Origin: Gimesia algae
GTDB taxonomy: Bacteria > Planctomycetota > Planctomycetia > Planctomycetales > Planctomycetaceae
DNA: 64,000 bases
Reading direction: 5' to 3'
Assembly: GCF_007746795.1 (NCBI RefSeq)
Contig: NZ_CP036343.1
Coordinates: forward strand, 5,989,357 to 6,053,356
Shown: positions 11,159 to 20,277 of the stretch, piece by piece
Layout: each line of letters begins with the position of its first letter
Numbering within the stretch: the stretch's first letter is position 1
The notes under the pieces: generated by a model
What the model saw: the letters and a program-made list of their open reading frames with translations, nothing else
Told to the model about the DNA's origin: nothing
Database searches by the model: none
Position numbers and translations under genes: made by a program

Positions 11159-12814
11159 TCAGTCCGCAGTAAACGCTTTCTGAACCTCATCCGCGGACAA
11201 GGCACGTCGATAGAGTTTGACGTCCTTCATTTTCCCATTAAAGTAATCATGCGCACCAAAGCCGATCTTTAATGGTTCTGAGTTAGTTAAATCATACTCT
11301 GCCGGATTAAACTCAGTAGAGGTCGCAACCAGCTTACCATCAACATACAGCTTGAGTCGATTTGTTTCTTTCACCGCGACAATCTGCCGCCAGCCCGGCT
11401 TGAGCGCCGTGTCATACGTCACGTTCTTCCCGGCTTCGATGGAATGCACACGTCCTGCCGGTAAGGTTCCTGCAAACAGTCTCCCTTGAAATACCGCCAT
11501 CGACCACACGCGTCGATACCTCACATCCGGAGTCAAATCGAGCCGCCCTGTATTTGTCCAGTCGACTCCGCCGTTATAACGATAGACTTCGGCCAGAGGT
11601 AATGAGCCGGAATACATGGCCCCGTTATAAACAGCCAGTGGCATACTCTCTTTCTCCTCACCCAGCCGCCCCGCCAGGTTCCACAGATTCTTCCCCGCGT
11701 AACGGTACACCTCTGCGTGCGGCCACTCACTCACATACAAGTCTCCCTCGTAAACGGTGAAGCCATAGGTCTGTGTCGACTCTCCCACCTTACCGGCAGG
11801 GGACCAGTTCGTTCCGTCAAAGCGATAGACGGCTCCTTCATCATAACCCGAGGCATACAGGTCGCCGTTATAAACGGCCAGCGATTCGACACGTTTCCCG
11901 TCAGGCACTCCGCACGACGTCCATTTTTGATCACCGTCGTAACGGTAAAAGGCAGCCGGTTTATACATGGAGGAGGCATACAGTTTCCCTCGATAAACGA
12001 CCATGCCGTTAATCGCTTCTACATCAGGCAGCTTGCCGCAGTGTTCCCACTTGCCGTCTCCCTCATACCGATAAACATTGCCTCCCAGATGTGGATTATC
12101 TGACTCCGAAAGCGATGAACCTTTCAACCGATACTTGCCCGTCCCCGCGTACAACTTTCCCTGGTAAACCGCCAGTGAAGAAACCGCATTGCACAAATCG
12201 GGCGCACCACAGTCGATCCATTTTTGTTCTTTATCAAAGCGATACACGCGACCGGCAGCAGATTCACCGGGCACACAGGTTCCGGCAAACAGATTCCCGT
12301 CGAAAACTGCCATGCTGTAAATCAGGACGGCATTCCCCAGTTGACCATGATCGGTCCACTCTGCATCGATTTTGCCATTGTCGATTCCAAACTGCAGATG
12401 CCGATCATTCGACTGACTGCTGGTGACGCCTGCATGATTCTTGATGCTCAACTGAAATCCACGCCGCGTCCGCCGATCGTATTTACTGAGTAATGTTCCC
12501 AGCACATCATCCAGTTCTGCACTGGTATGCACGGTCAGCGAAACCGAAAACTCCCCGGTCCCCAGCGATAACGCCTCGGTGTGTGGTACTTCCAGAAATG
12601 CTTTTCTTCCATCAAATACTGCCGGCTGATCTGCTTTCAACTTAACCCCCTGATTGACCGTTTTCAGCTGCAATGAACTCCGGTCCTTTGAGTCCCCCTG
12701 CAACCGCCAGTCACCCAGCAAAGCAGCGTCCTCTGCTTTCAGAGTCGTGCAATCAAACCACGTCATACTTCCGAGCATAATCATCAGCAAATAAATTCCA
12801 GGTCGTATCATCAT
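11159..12814 (-). CDS. Secreted LamG protein with inserted beta-propeller
   Basis: A 551-residue exported protein with an N-terminal signal peptide (about residues 1-28). Residues about 60-150 look like the first half of a LamG/concanavalin-like domain (FDGRKAFLEVPH, GEFSVSLTVHTSAELDDVLG). Residues about 473-551 look like its second half (WRQIVAVKETNRLKLYVDGK, and IGFGAHDYFNGKMKDVKLYR). Between them run six to seven repeats of about 45 residues with the pattern (L/M)AVYxGxLYAGT ... VYRYDGxxxWxxCG, typical of propeller blades. An unpaired strand WTDHGQLG just before the first repeat could complete the last blade. The ligand is unknown; LamG modules usually bind glycans. The start is a tandem ATG ATG at 12814 after an AAGGTGAAAG site. 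Confidence 0.82.
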   Translation of the reverse strand: MMIRPGIYLLMIMLGSMTWFDCTTLKAEDAALLGDWRLQGDSKDRSSLQLKTVNQGVKLKADQPAVFDGRKAFLEVPHTEALSLGTGEFSVSLTVHTSAELDDVLGTLLSKYDRRTRRGFQLSIKNHAGVTSSQSNDRHLQFGIDNGKIDAEWTDHGQLGNAVLIYSMAVFDGNLFAGTCVPGESAAGRVYRFDKEQKWIDCGAPDLCNAVSSLAVYQGKLYAGTGKYRLKGSSLSESDNPHLGGNVYRYEGDGKWEHCGKLPDVEAINGMVVYRGKLYASSMYKPAAFYRYDGDQKWTSCGVPDGKRVESLAVYNGDLYASGYDEGAVYRFDGTNWSPAGKVGESTQTYGFTVYEGDLYVSEWPHAEVYRYAGKNLWNLAGRLGEEKESMPLAVYNGAMYSGSLPLAEVYRYNGGVDWTNTGRLDLTPDVRYRRVWSMAVFQGRLFAGTLPAGRVHSIEAGKNVTYDTALKPGWRQIVAVKETNRLKLYVDGKLVATSTEFNPAEYDLTNSEPLKIGFGAHDYFNGKMKDVKLYRRALSADEVQKAFTAD

Positions 12815-12951
12815 CTTTCACCTTCTTATTACAGACTAAGAGAACAGACTCTACACAGATCCATTCTTAACAAATCTAACAAATTCGACGTTTAAAAAAA
12901 ACATTCCGTTTAATCAGAGTGAAGCCGCAGCGGTATGCCTGTTGTAAGCGA

Positions 12952-14904
12952 TTAATCCACGTACAGGAATTCACTGGTATTGAAAATCGCCAGGCACAGA
13001 TCCGTTAAAGCGGCACCGGCATAAAGATTTTGAACCGCAGTCTCCCCGAGCGGCAACAGTAACTGATCGCCGGTACGTTTTTCATTCGCCAGCAATTCCT
13101 GCTGTGTACTTAAAAATTGTGTGAGCTCAAGCAATTCCTTTTCAGTCGGCGTGCGTCCCAGGGCACGGCGAAACATCAACATTATCTGTTGTCCCTTATT
13201 TTCTCCAACCTGATCCCAAATCAGTCCTGCCAGTTCCTGCGCACACTTCAGGGAACTCTCCGAGTTCAACATCAACAGCGACTGAGGTGCCGTCGTCGAG
13301 TTGCCGCGACGGGAACAACTCGTATTCGCATCCGGACGGTCAAACACATCAAATAACGGATACCGCAAATTCCGTCGGGCGAAGACATAAATACTCCGCC
13401 GTGAATGATCTTCGACGTTTGCGCTGGTCTTCCACTGATCTTTAAGCAAAGTCGCTCGTAACTCGCGTGGCAGTGGTGGCATCACGCCGCGGCCTCCAGT
13501 TTTTTCTGAGAGCTTACCGCTGACTGACAGCATCGCATCACGAATCACTTCCGCATCCAGCCGCTGACGCGGAAAACGGGATAACAATGCAACATCCGGG
13601 TCTTCCTTGAGAGAACGTTTCCAGGCGACCGCTGATGCCTGAGTACCGTCAGACTGCCCCGCCTGTCGATACACGCTTGAGGTCAGAATCAGACGATGCA
13701 GTGATTTCATTTTCCAGCCAGACGACACCAGTTCGTCAGCCAGCCAGTCCAGCAGTTCCGGATGTGTCGGCAGATCGCCCATCACACCAAAATCGCTGGG
13801 AGTGGCAGACAGGCCTCGCCCAAAATGATGCTGCCAGATACGATTCACAATCACTCGCGAGGTCAACGGATGCTCTTTCTGAGTCAGCCAATGGGCAAAT
13901 TCGCGCCGCTGCTGCCGTGAGTCATCGGCGTCAACAGCCTGTTCCTGCAGATTTGCGACTCGTAAAAAAGCAGGTTGCACGCGTGGACCCGGTTGCCGCC
14001 AGTCACCGCGAATCATCACGCGACTGGGTGCCACCGGTTTTCCGAGGGAAGCCAGCATGGTGACCGATCTGTTTTTGACCGGTTTGACTGCGGGCTCAAA
14101 AAAGGCGCGCATCCGATAGAAATCAATGGTACTGATCGGATCGTATTTATGATCATGACACTGGGCACATCCCATCTGCAGCGCCATGAAGGCAGAGCCG
14201 ACGGTGGATGTTATTTCATTCAGCAGCGTATGCTTGCGTTCTTCCTGGGAATTGATATCAGGCATATCGGGACCGGACAGACAGAAGGCGGTCGCAATTT
14301 TCGCCTCCGGATTCTCAGGCGCGATCACATCTCCCGCCAGTTGCCAGCGGACAAACTGATCGTAAGGCATATCCTCATTCAACGCTTTGATGACCCAGTC
14401 TCGATACTTCCAGGCATCGGGGCGGACCTTATCATGTTCGTAACCATCGGTCTCCGCAAAGCGGGCCAGATCCAACCAGTGTTGAGACCAGCGTTCTCCA
14501 TAATGCTTCGAAGACAGCAGGCGATCCACGAGCTTTCCGTAAGCATCAGGACTGTCATCTGCCAGAAACGCATCCACGTCTTGAGGTAAAGGCGGCAGTC
14601 CGGTCACATCAAAATAAAGTCGGCGAATCAACGTAGTGCGACTTGCCTCTGCCGCGGGTTGCAATTCTGCTGACTCCAGTTCAGCCAGAATGAATTGATC
14701 AATGGGAGTGCGCGACCATTTCGTATTCTTAACGACAGGCAATGCTGGTCGTTGAATCGGCTGAAACGACCAGTGCTCCCGGTCCGCTGCGGTGATGGGC
14801 TCCTCAGAAAGTTTCTTTCCTTCCTCTGCGTTCACCAAAGACGAACAGAGTGTGAACATCAGAGAAAGTGATACGACCAGGAATTTGAAATTAAGTGAAT
14901 TCAT
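12952..14904 (-). CDS. Secreted DUF1549/DUF1553 protein
   Basis: A 650-residue exported protein with a signal peptide ending near the AEEG at residues 26-29. The DUF1549 part has TPIDQFILAELE and the FDVTGLPP motif, followed by the CAQCHDHKYDPI motif, a single CxxCH that could bind haem or metal. The DUF1553 part has HPLTSRVIVNRIWQHHFGRG. This architecture is abundant in planctomycetes, where the gene is normally paired with a DUF1501 gene; exactly that pair is seen here, with a 4-nt ATGA overlap to the upstream gene. It lacks the N-terminal cytochrome domain found in many family members, so it is a short form. The function of the family is not established. Confidence 0.9.
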   Translation of the reverse strand: MNSLNFKFLVVSLSLMFTLCSSLVNAEEGKKLSEEPITAADREHWSFQPIQRPALPVVKNTKWSRTPIDQFILAELESAELQPAAEASRTTLIRRLYFDVTGLPPLPQDVDAFLADDSPDAYGKLVDRLLSSKHYGERWSQHWLDLARFAETDGYEHDKVRPDAWKYRDWVIKALNEDMPYDQFVRWQLAGDVIAPENPEAKIATAFCLSGPDMPDINSQEERKHTLLNEITSTVGSAFMALQMGCAQCHDHKYDPISTIDFYRMRAFFEPAVKPVKNRSVTMLASLGKPVAPSRVMIRGDWRQPGPRVQPAFLRVANLQEQAVDADDSRQQRREFAHWLTQKEHPLTSRVIVNRIWQHHFGRGLSATPSDFGVMGDLPTHPELLDWLADELVSSGWKMKSLHRLILTSSVYRQAGQSDGTQASAVAWKRSLKEDPDVALLSRFPRQRLDAEVIRDAMLSVSGKLSEKTGGRGVMPPLPRELRATLLKDQWKTSANVEDHSRRSIYVFARRNLRYPLFDVFDRPDANTSCSRRGNSTTAPQSLLMLNSESSLKCAQELAGLIWDQVGENKGQQIMLMFRRALGRTPTEKELLELTQFLSTQQELLANEKRTGDQLLLPLGETAVQNLYAGAALTDLCLAIFNTSEFLYVD

Positions 14905-16355
14905 GTGAGCAGTCCTTTCACAATCTTCACTTCGGCAGGTCCTGTCAGACGTTCATCCAGACCGTTATGAAAATAGGTCAGTGATTCATGATCCAGCCCC
15001 ATCAGATGCAGCAGTGAGGCATGAAATTCATTGACGTGTACTTTGTCCTCTACCGCACGCAGACCAATGGCATCGGTGGCTCCGTAAGATCGTCCCCCGG
15101 TAATCCCGGCTCCCGCCAGCCAGCCGGAATACCCCCACGGGTTGTGATCGCGGCCCCTGCCCTGCTCACTCATCGGCATACGACCAAATTCACCACACCA
15201 GACCACCAGCGTGTCTTCCAGCAGCCCCCGCTGTTTGAGGTCTTTCAGCAGAGCAGCAACAGGCTGATCGGTTTTTTTACAATAGGCGGTATGATTTTTA
15301 GTCACATCGCTATGTGCATCCCAGCCGACCGTATCGCCAGAATAGAGTTGCACGAAGCGTACGCCCCGTTCGATCATCCGCCGCGCGAGCAGACAACGCT
15401 CTCCAAAGTCCCGCGTCTTTGGATCATTGAGCCCATACATCGTATGCGTGTCCTGTGTCTCCTGGGTGAGATCCACAATTTCCGGAGCGGCAGTCTGCAT
15501 ACGGAACGCAAGCTCGTAGGCAGAAATCCGCGCCGCCAGTTCGTCATCCCGGTCGCGCGCTTCCAGATGGCGGCGGTTCATGGATTGAATCAGATCCAGA
15601 GTCGCCCGTTGCTGTTTTGATGAAATTGATGCAGGTGGTTTTAAGTTCAAGATCGGCGTCTCTCCGGCGCGCATCGTGGTTCCCTGAAATGTCGCGGGCA
15701 GATAGCCACTGCCCCACGCGGGAGGACCGCCTTTGATGCCGCCTCCAGGGTCAGGCATCACCACAAACGCCGGCATGTCTGCATTCTCAGACCCCAGACC
15801 ATAGGCAACCCAGCTGCCCACACTCGGGTGCCCCATCAAAGTGCTGCCGGTATTCATCTGATAGACTGACTGTGGATGATTCACGCTGTCACCATGCAGC
15901 GAACGGACGACACACAGATCGTCAACCAGTGCACCGGTATGCGGGAGAAAATCACTGACTTCGAGTCCCGATTCCCCCCGTTTGCGAAACGGTTTGATCG
16001 GCGCGAGCAGTGGATTTTTTGCGACCTTGCGCCGCGTCATGACTTCGCCAAAACTGTCAGGCAACGGTTTCCCGGAGTACTTGACCAGATCAGGTTTAGG
16101 ATCCCACAGATCCACGTGACTTGGACCGCCGTGCATAAACAGCCAGATCATGCGTTTGGCGCGCGGTTGAAAATCAGGCGTTTTCGGCGTTAAGGAGTCA
16201 GAAGCTGCGTGAGCAACTTTATCTGCATTCAATAGCGAATTGAGGGCCATCATTCCAATTCCGCCACCAGCAGTCTGCAGCATTTCGCGGCGATTGAACA
16301 GACCGTCCCCCCAGTTACCCAAAATCGTATCGTGGTTGGATCGATTCGCCTGCAT
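14901..16355 (-). CDS. DUF1501 protein, Tat-exported
   Basis: A 484-residue protein of the DUF1501 family, which has an alkaline-phosphatase/sulfatase-like fold. A twin-arginine type signal is visible (NRREMLQTAGGGIGMMALNS, residues about 21-40), so export in folded form is likely. The core has MIWLFMHGGPSHVDLWDPKP and, near the C-terminus, VVWCGEFGRMPMSEQGRGRD followed by HNPWG, typical of the family. It lies directly upstream of the DUF1549/DUF1553 gene and overlaps it by 4 nt, so the two form a coupled pair. The ATG at 16355 follows a GGGAGAG ribosome site. The substrate is unknown. Confidence 0.9.
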   Translation of the reverse strand: MQANRSNHDTILGNWGDGLFNRREMLQTAGGGIGMMALNSLLNADKVAHAASDSLTPKTPDFQPRAKRMIWLFMHGGPSHVDLWDPKPDLVKYSGKPLPDSFGEVMTRRKVAKNPLLAPIKPFRKRGESGLEVSDFLPHTGALVDDLCVVRSLHGDSVNHPQSVYQMNTGSTLMGHPSVGSWVAYGLGSENADMPAFVVMPDPGGGIKGGPPAWGSGYLPATFQGTTMRAGETPILNLKPPASISSKQQRATLDLIQSMNRRHLEARDRDDELAARISAYELAFRMQTAAPEIVDLTQETQDTHTMYGLNDPKTRDFGERCLLARRMIERGVRFVQLYSGDTVGWDAHSDVTKNHTAYCKKTDQPVAALLKDLKQRGLLEDTLVVWCGEFGRMPMSEQGRGRDHNPWGYSGWLAGAGITGGRSYGATDAIGLRAVEDKVHVNEFHASLLHLMGLDHESLTYFHNGLDERLTGPAEVKIVKGLLT

Positions 16356-17023
16356 GTTGCATTCTCTCCCTGAAGTCTTATTCGGAATGACCTTAATATA
16401 TCAGGGACAGGTAGTCAGCTCGACTGAATTCATCAACGTTTTTTGATTTGTCTGAAATTGACAGAAATGCGTCCCAGGAGTCTGGATGGTCATCGAAGAT
16501 AAGAATTCAATCTGCCGCATTCAGAAAGAGTTTTTGAATGGTGCGAAATTATTCAAGCAGCAGAAATGCAGCGAAGAGCAACACAGAAATATTATGTCTC
16601 TAGCGCAGTTTCTTTGATGATATTAATCAAACCCTGACACTACTGATTCGTTCCGAATTTTTTTCTGATTTATATTCCAGTGATTCATTTTTTCTCGTTC
16701 ATTTTTTCTGCTTTCTGAAACCACACTTCTACAGCTTGAGTATGTTTCCCGCGGGGTTAACTACATGGTTTTGAATGAGGCCATGCGATGTTTCTTTTTG
16801 ACAACATGTTGCCTGCGAACATCGTTTCCCGGTCCATTGCACTGTCAGAAAAGAGGAGTTCCCGGATATTTTGTTTTTTCTAAAAAGCATTTCCGACGAC
16901 TCATCAAAACTAAGCTATATGAATAGTGACCAGCGCAATACCAGGTCGAGAAACTTCAGAAAAGGCAAGATGTGAATCACGAGAGACCGTTTTCACAATC
17001 TCAGAAAAAAGATGGGGAGATCA
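16356..17023. other. Divergent intergenic region
   Basis: No gene seen. AT-rich, with promoters for both flanking genes expected here but none clear. A short tandem repeat TTCATTTTTTCT occurs at 16684-16695 and 16698-16709. The ribosome site GGGGAG of the next gene is at 17014-17019. Confidence 0.5.
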
Positions 17024-18853
17024 ATGACTGCTACTTCACAGAACTATTTGAAAGGATTCATCGTCCTCACAGTCGGAGCCTGTTTCATTCTGCAACCAGG
17101 CATCAGCAATGCACAGCAGCCTGGTAGCATCATGCAACAGAAGCTGCCACAGAAACTGACACAGAAAAACTTATCGCCGCGGGCATTGGAAAGCCTGGTC
17201 ACCGGAATTGCCTTCTATCCTGATGACCTGGTCGAAACGATTCTGGAAGCATCGCAACATCCACTGGCAATCCGCCAGGCTTCTGACAAACCGGTCGTTC
17301 GTATTGGCGGCGGTCGCTTTGCAAAACGCGTGCAGCAGTTCAACAAAGCAGTCGACCCGAATGTCGACAAGCTGAAACAGTATCCCGAAATTCTGGCACA
17401 ACTGAGTGACAACATTGCCACCACCACCTTACTGGGACGGGCTTACCAGTCCCAGCCCGATGACGTGTGGCGGGCCATTGACAAACTCCGCGCCGAAGTC
17501 GACGCGGCTCTGCAGCAGCAGCCCGAACAGTTTGTGGATGACAGTGGCGTTCCGCTGACAGGCCAGGCCGCATACGTGGCCGCCGCCGGTTATGTCGCCG
17601 GTCGATACTTCGTTCCTGCGACCGTTTCCGAACTCTACACCGCATACGCGTATCCGCATCAGACGACAACGACGACCACCTATCATGGTGAAAACGTAAA
17701 TGGCGCTGCGACGCAAACCACCACCACGGGTCCCTACGGCCACACAACAGCATCCACAGGCAGCAGCGCAACAACTTACACGGGTCCCAACGGAAATACG
17801 GTGACCGGAGCCACACAGGGAGGCAGCGTTGTCTACCAGAATGGCGCTACCACTGTCGGTGCGGGCGCAGCAACCACGACGCTCACAGGTCCCCAGGGGA
17901 ATTCGGCCACTGCGACGGGAGCCGGTATTGCCGGTACGACGACCGCCGGCGATACGACTTACTTCGGCGCAGCCGGCGGCGGAACCGTCAACACATCCAA
18001 TGGACTCTCGGCGGCCGGCGCAGGACAGGTCACCGGTTCTGTTCAACAGACACAGACCGGAGCCAACTACAACACCCAGGCGAGTGGCTCTGTCGCGACG
18101 AATACCGGCGTTAACGCCTATGGCAGCAGAAACACCAACGGCAGTGTGAACCAGAACGCCGACGGTTCTGTCAGCGGCGTTCGTTCGTCCTCCACTTCCG
18201 TACAAGGAACCAGGGGTTATGCTGATGTGCAGCACAACAGTTCCGGCACGGTGACCGGAAATGGGAACGGGACCTACAACGGATCCACCACCGTCGATTC
18301 CAGCAAAGGCTCTGCCTCGGTCGATACAACAGCCGGGAATGGGCAGGTTACTTCAACTGTCACCACACAAAATGGTTCCACAACGGGAACACTCGGCGAT
18401 GGTCAGGTCGGGCAGAGCTCTTCTTCGGCCAGCAGTCGACAGTCCACAGGCAGCCAGCAGGCCGCCCGCAGCAGCAGCCAGAAAGGTTCATACCGTTCCA
18501 GCCGCCAGGCGACTGCCTCAAATTCCCGTTACAGTCAATCATCGAGTCAGCAGATTTCTTCCGGCCTGCAAAGCATGCAGAAAAACTGGGGACAGCTCAA
18601 CCAGCAGATGAATCGTTCGTCCCAGGGTTCAGCAAATTCTCAAGCCGGCAGACGTTCTTCAACACAACAACGACCTTCAACCGGTTCACAGTACCGCTCG
18701 CATTACTCGAACGGCGTGTCCACCTTTTCAGGAAGCAAATCGCCTTCCTATTCGCGAGGCAGTTCCGGTTACTCGCGTGGCAGTTCCTCACGGGGCAGCA
18801 GCAGTCGTGGCTCTTCAGGACGCTCCGGTGGCGGACGAGGCGGGCGGAGATAA
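17024..18853 (+). CDS. Secreted DUF3300-like protein with long low-complexity tail
   Basis: A roughly 609-residue exported protein. After a signal peptide ending near SNAQQ, residues about 45-200 resemble DUF3300 (LVTGIAFYPDDLVETILEAS, then HPLAIRQA). The rest is a Gly/Ser/Thr/Asn/Gln-rich repetitive tail with variations on the themes TTTGPYGHTTA, GNTVTGA and GSVVYQNGATT. It ends in a Ser/Gly/Arg-rich stretch with repeats of RGSS. Such tails suggest a surface or matrix protein (inference). ATG at 17012 is in frame too, but its downstream GGGGAGA is a ribosome site for the ATG at 17024, which I prefer. A terminator follows at 18886. Confidence 0.82.
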   Translation: MTATSQNYLKGFIVLTVGACFILQPGISNAQQPGSIMQQKLPQKLTQKNLSPRALESLVTGIAFYPDDLVETILEASQHPLAIRQASDKPVVRIGGGRFAKRVQQFNKAVDPNVDKLKQYPEILAQLSDNIATTTLLGRAYQSQPDDVWRAIDKLRAEVDAALQQQPEQFVDDSGVPLTGQAAYVAAAGYVAGRYFVPATVSELYTAYAYPHQTTTTTTYHGENVNGAATQTTTTGPYGHTTASTGSSATTYTGPNGNTVTGATQGGSVVYQNGATTVGAGAATTTLTGPQGNSATATGAGIAGTTTAGDTTYFGAAGGGTVNTSNGLSAAGAGQVTGSVQQTQTGANYNTQASGSVATNTGVNAYGSRNTNGSVNQNADGSVSGVRSSSTSVQGTRGYADVQHNSSGTVTGNGNGTYNGSTTVDSSKGSASVDTTAGNGQVTSTVTTQNGSTTGTLGDGQVGQSSSSASSRQSTGSQQAARSSSQKGSYRSSRQATASNSRYSQSSSQQISSGLQSMQKNWGQLNQQMNRSSQGSANSQAGRRSSTQQRPSTGSQYRSHYSNGVSTFSGSKSPSYSRGSSGYSRGSSSRGSSSRGSSGRSGGGRGGRR

Positions 18854-18885
18854 ACTCGCTGCAATTCTTAAGAATAACACATTCA

Positions 18886-18924
18886 AACAGGCCTCTTTTC
18901 GTAATCGAATGAGGCCTGTTTTTT
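18886..18924 (+). terminator. Rho-independent terminator
   Basis: Perfect 10-bp stem (AACAGGCCTC and GAGGCCTGTT) with a 15-base loop, followed by TTTTT. It lies 33 nt after the stop of the DUF3300-like gene. Confidence 0.88.
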
Positions 18925-18960
18925 ATCATGTACAAAATACGGTAAATTTCATTCCTGTCG

Positions 18961-19230
18961 TCAGTGAACTTTGCGAAATTGTTTTATTATTTCTTCAATC
19001 TCTTCTGCCTTGCATAAGGCATAAATCGCCATGCCAATCAGGATCAGTCCTGCAACAAAGGTCAGCAGTCGATGTACTTGAGTCAGCCAGTGGCTTTGTG
19101 GCTGATATTTCGTGTGAGTTTTTTTCGCGAAGTCTTTTCGACAACTCATGTAAATCGCCAGCACTCCCCCCACTGTCGATATCAGAATGTAGACGGCAAA
19201 AACCAGATACAGGTAATAATCTGAGTTCAT
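18961..19230 (-). CDS. Small membrane protein, unknown
   Basis: About 89 residues with two hydrophobic segments (residues about 5-27 and 52-73), joined by a basic loop, and a charged C-terminus (EEIEEIIKQFRKVH). I chose ATG at 19230, after GGAAG, because the first membrane segment then begins almost at once. An in-frame GTG at 19281 would add 17 residues. It is downstream of another small membrane protein on the same strand. No family recognised. Confidence 0.6.
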   Translation of the reverse strand: MNSDYYLYLVFAVYILISTVGGVLAIYMSCRKDFAKKTHTKYQPQSHWLTQVHRLLTFVAGLILIGMAIYALCKAEEIEEIIKQFRKVH

Positions 19231-19295
19231 TCTTTTCTTCCCGTACCAGGCATTTACTTTAAGAGCGATGCGAAACGCCACTCTTCTTATGATAT

Positions 19296-19844
19296 TTATG
19301 CTGGCTCGTAAGGATCTTCAGGCGACTGTGAGGAAAGTGATAACTGATTCCTGATCAGTTCGACGGCTTGAACCTGACTGAGTTGAGTATTTGTAAATGA
19401 CCAGAAGACGGCTTTGATTTTGGGGTCCCTGCGCCGCCATATCTTCAATGGACTGAATCGTTCGTATGCTTCGTCTGTCAGAAAAAAGATCAGGTCCGTG
19501 CGCTCATTATTTTTACTGGCATTCGTATCCACATTCAGAATCTCTGCCGCTTCGATTCTGAGCAGCTTCTTCTTTGGAAAGAAATAGGAATACAACTCGA
19601 GAAAATCAGAGCCAACGACCAGCAACGGCTCTTTTGTCAGCGCCAGACAGATCGCCCAGATCCCAACAGGAAGAACGAATAAAAAGACAAAGCTTGAAAA
19701 TCCCAGGACGGCACCGAGCGACCAGCCCTCGAAGCCCTGTGGCCTCAGTGCCAGATTAAAGAAAGTTACGATGAAAATGCTGCAGATCGCAGCGGCTGCC
19801 AGATGGACCCAGGTACTGCGATAAACGGGCTGCGGTTCCTGCAT
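19296..19844 (-). CDS. Membrane protein with PH-like cytoplasmic part, unknown
   Basis: A 182-residue protein with two membrane segments (about residues 12-32 and 42-67) followed by about 110 soluble residues. The soluble part is beta-rich at first (LLVVGSDFLELYSYFFPKKK) and helical at the end, reminiscent of bacterial PH-like (YdbS/YxiO-type) membrane proteins, but this is only a resemblance. It precedes the small membrane gene at 19230 on the same strand with 65 nt between, so the two may be cotranscribed. Function unknown. Confidence 0.65.
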   Translation of the reverse strand: MQEPQPVYRSTWVHLAAAAICSIFIVTFFNLALRPQGFEGWSLGAVLGFSSFVFLFVLPVGIWAICLALTKEPLLVVGSDFLELYSYFFPKKKLLRIEAAEILNVDTNASKNNERTDLIFFLTDEAYERFSPLKIWRRRDPKIKAVFWSFTNTQLSQVQAVELIRNQLSLSSQSPEDPYEPA

Positions 19845-20022
19845 TTGTATTTGTTCCAGGAGACAGGTTAATAACGGGTTAACTATCGATAATTCGTTAT
19901 CCAGTGTAGCGTGTCCGTCTCGAAAGAATATATTTTCTTTTACTCATCAGGATATTTCGTTTAGAATGAAGTTGAGAAGAAACCGATTTCATACCATCTT
20001 TTCACAAGGCAAATAAAGAAAC

Positions 20023-20277
20023 ATGCTCCGCTACTTTATCGCAACTAACTTCTGGTTAGCCTTTACGATCTTACTGCTGGTTTCCTCAACGCCCCGCTAC
20101 CAGATAGTGGGAAACGCCTCGCAGAAACATTACGGCGTCTATGGCTATGCGGTATTCGGATTGGGAAATATGTCCTCTTTTTTTTACTGGACCATGATTA
20201 GTCTCTCTGTCCTTGCTGTACTGATCTGTTTTCGCGCCTGGAAAAAAACGGAAAGTATCTCTGTGAATTCATCATGA
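20023..20277 (+). CDS. Small membrane protein upstream of a pseudopilin-like gene
   Basis: An 84-residue protein with two hydrophobic segments (about residues 5-24 and 53-73) and a polar stretch between them. Its stop overlaps the next gene by 4 nt (ATGA at 20274-20277), so the pair is translationally coupled and probably works together. No family recognised; no close duplicate in this window. Confidence 0.65.
   Translation: MLRYFIATNFWLAFTILLLVSSTPRYQIVGNASQKHYGVYGYAVFGLGNMSSFFYWTMISLSVLAVLICFRAWKKTESISVNSS

Noticed and set aside
17429-18235. 268-codon minus-strand open frame
   Set aside because: Arises from the repetitive, GC-rich low-complexity coding sequence of the DUF3300-like gene on the other strand.
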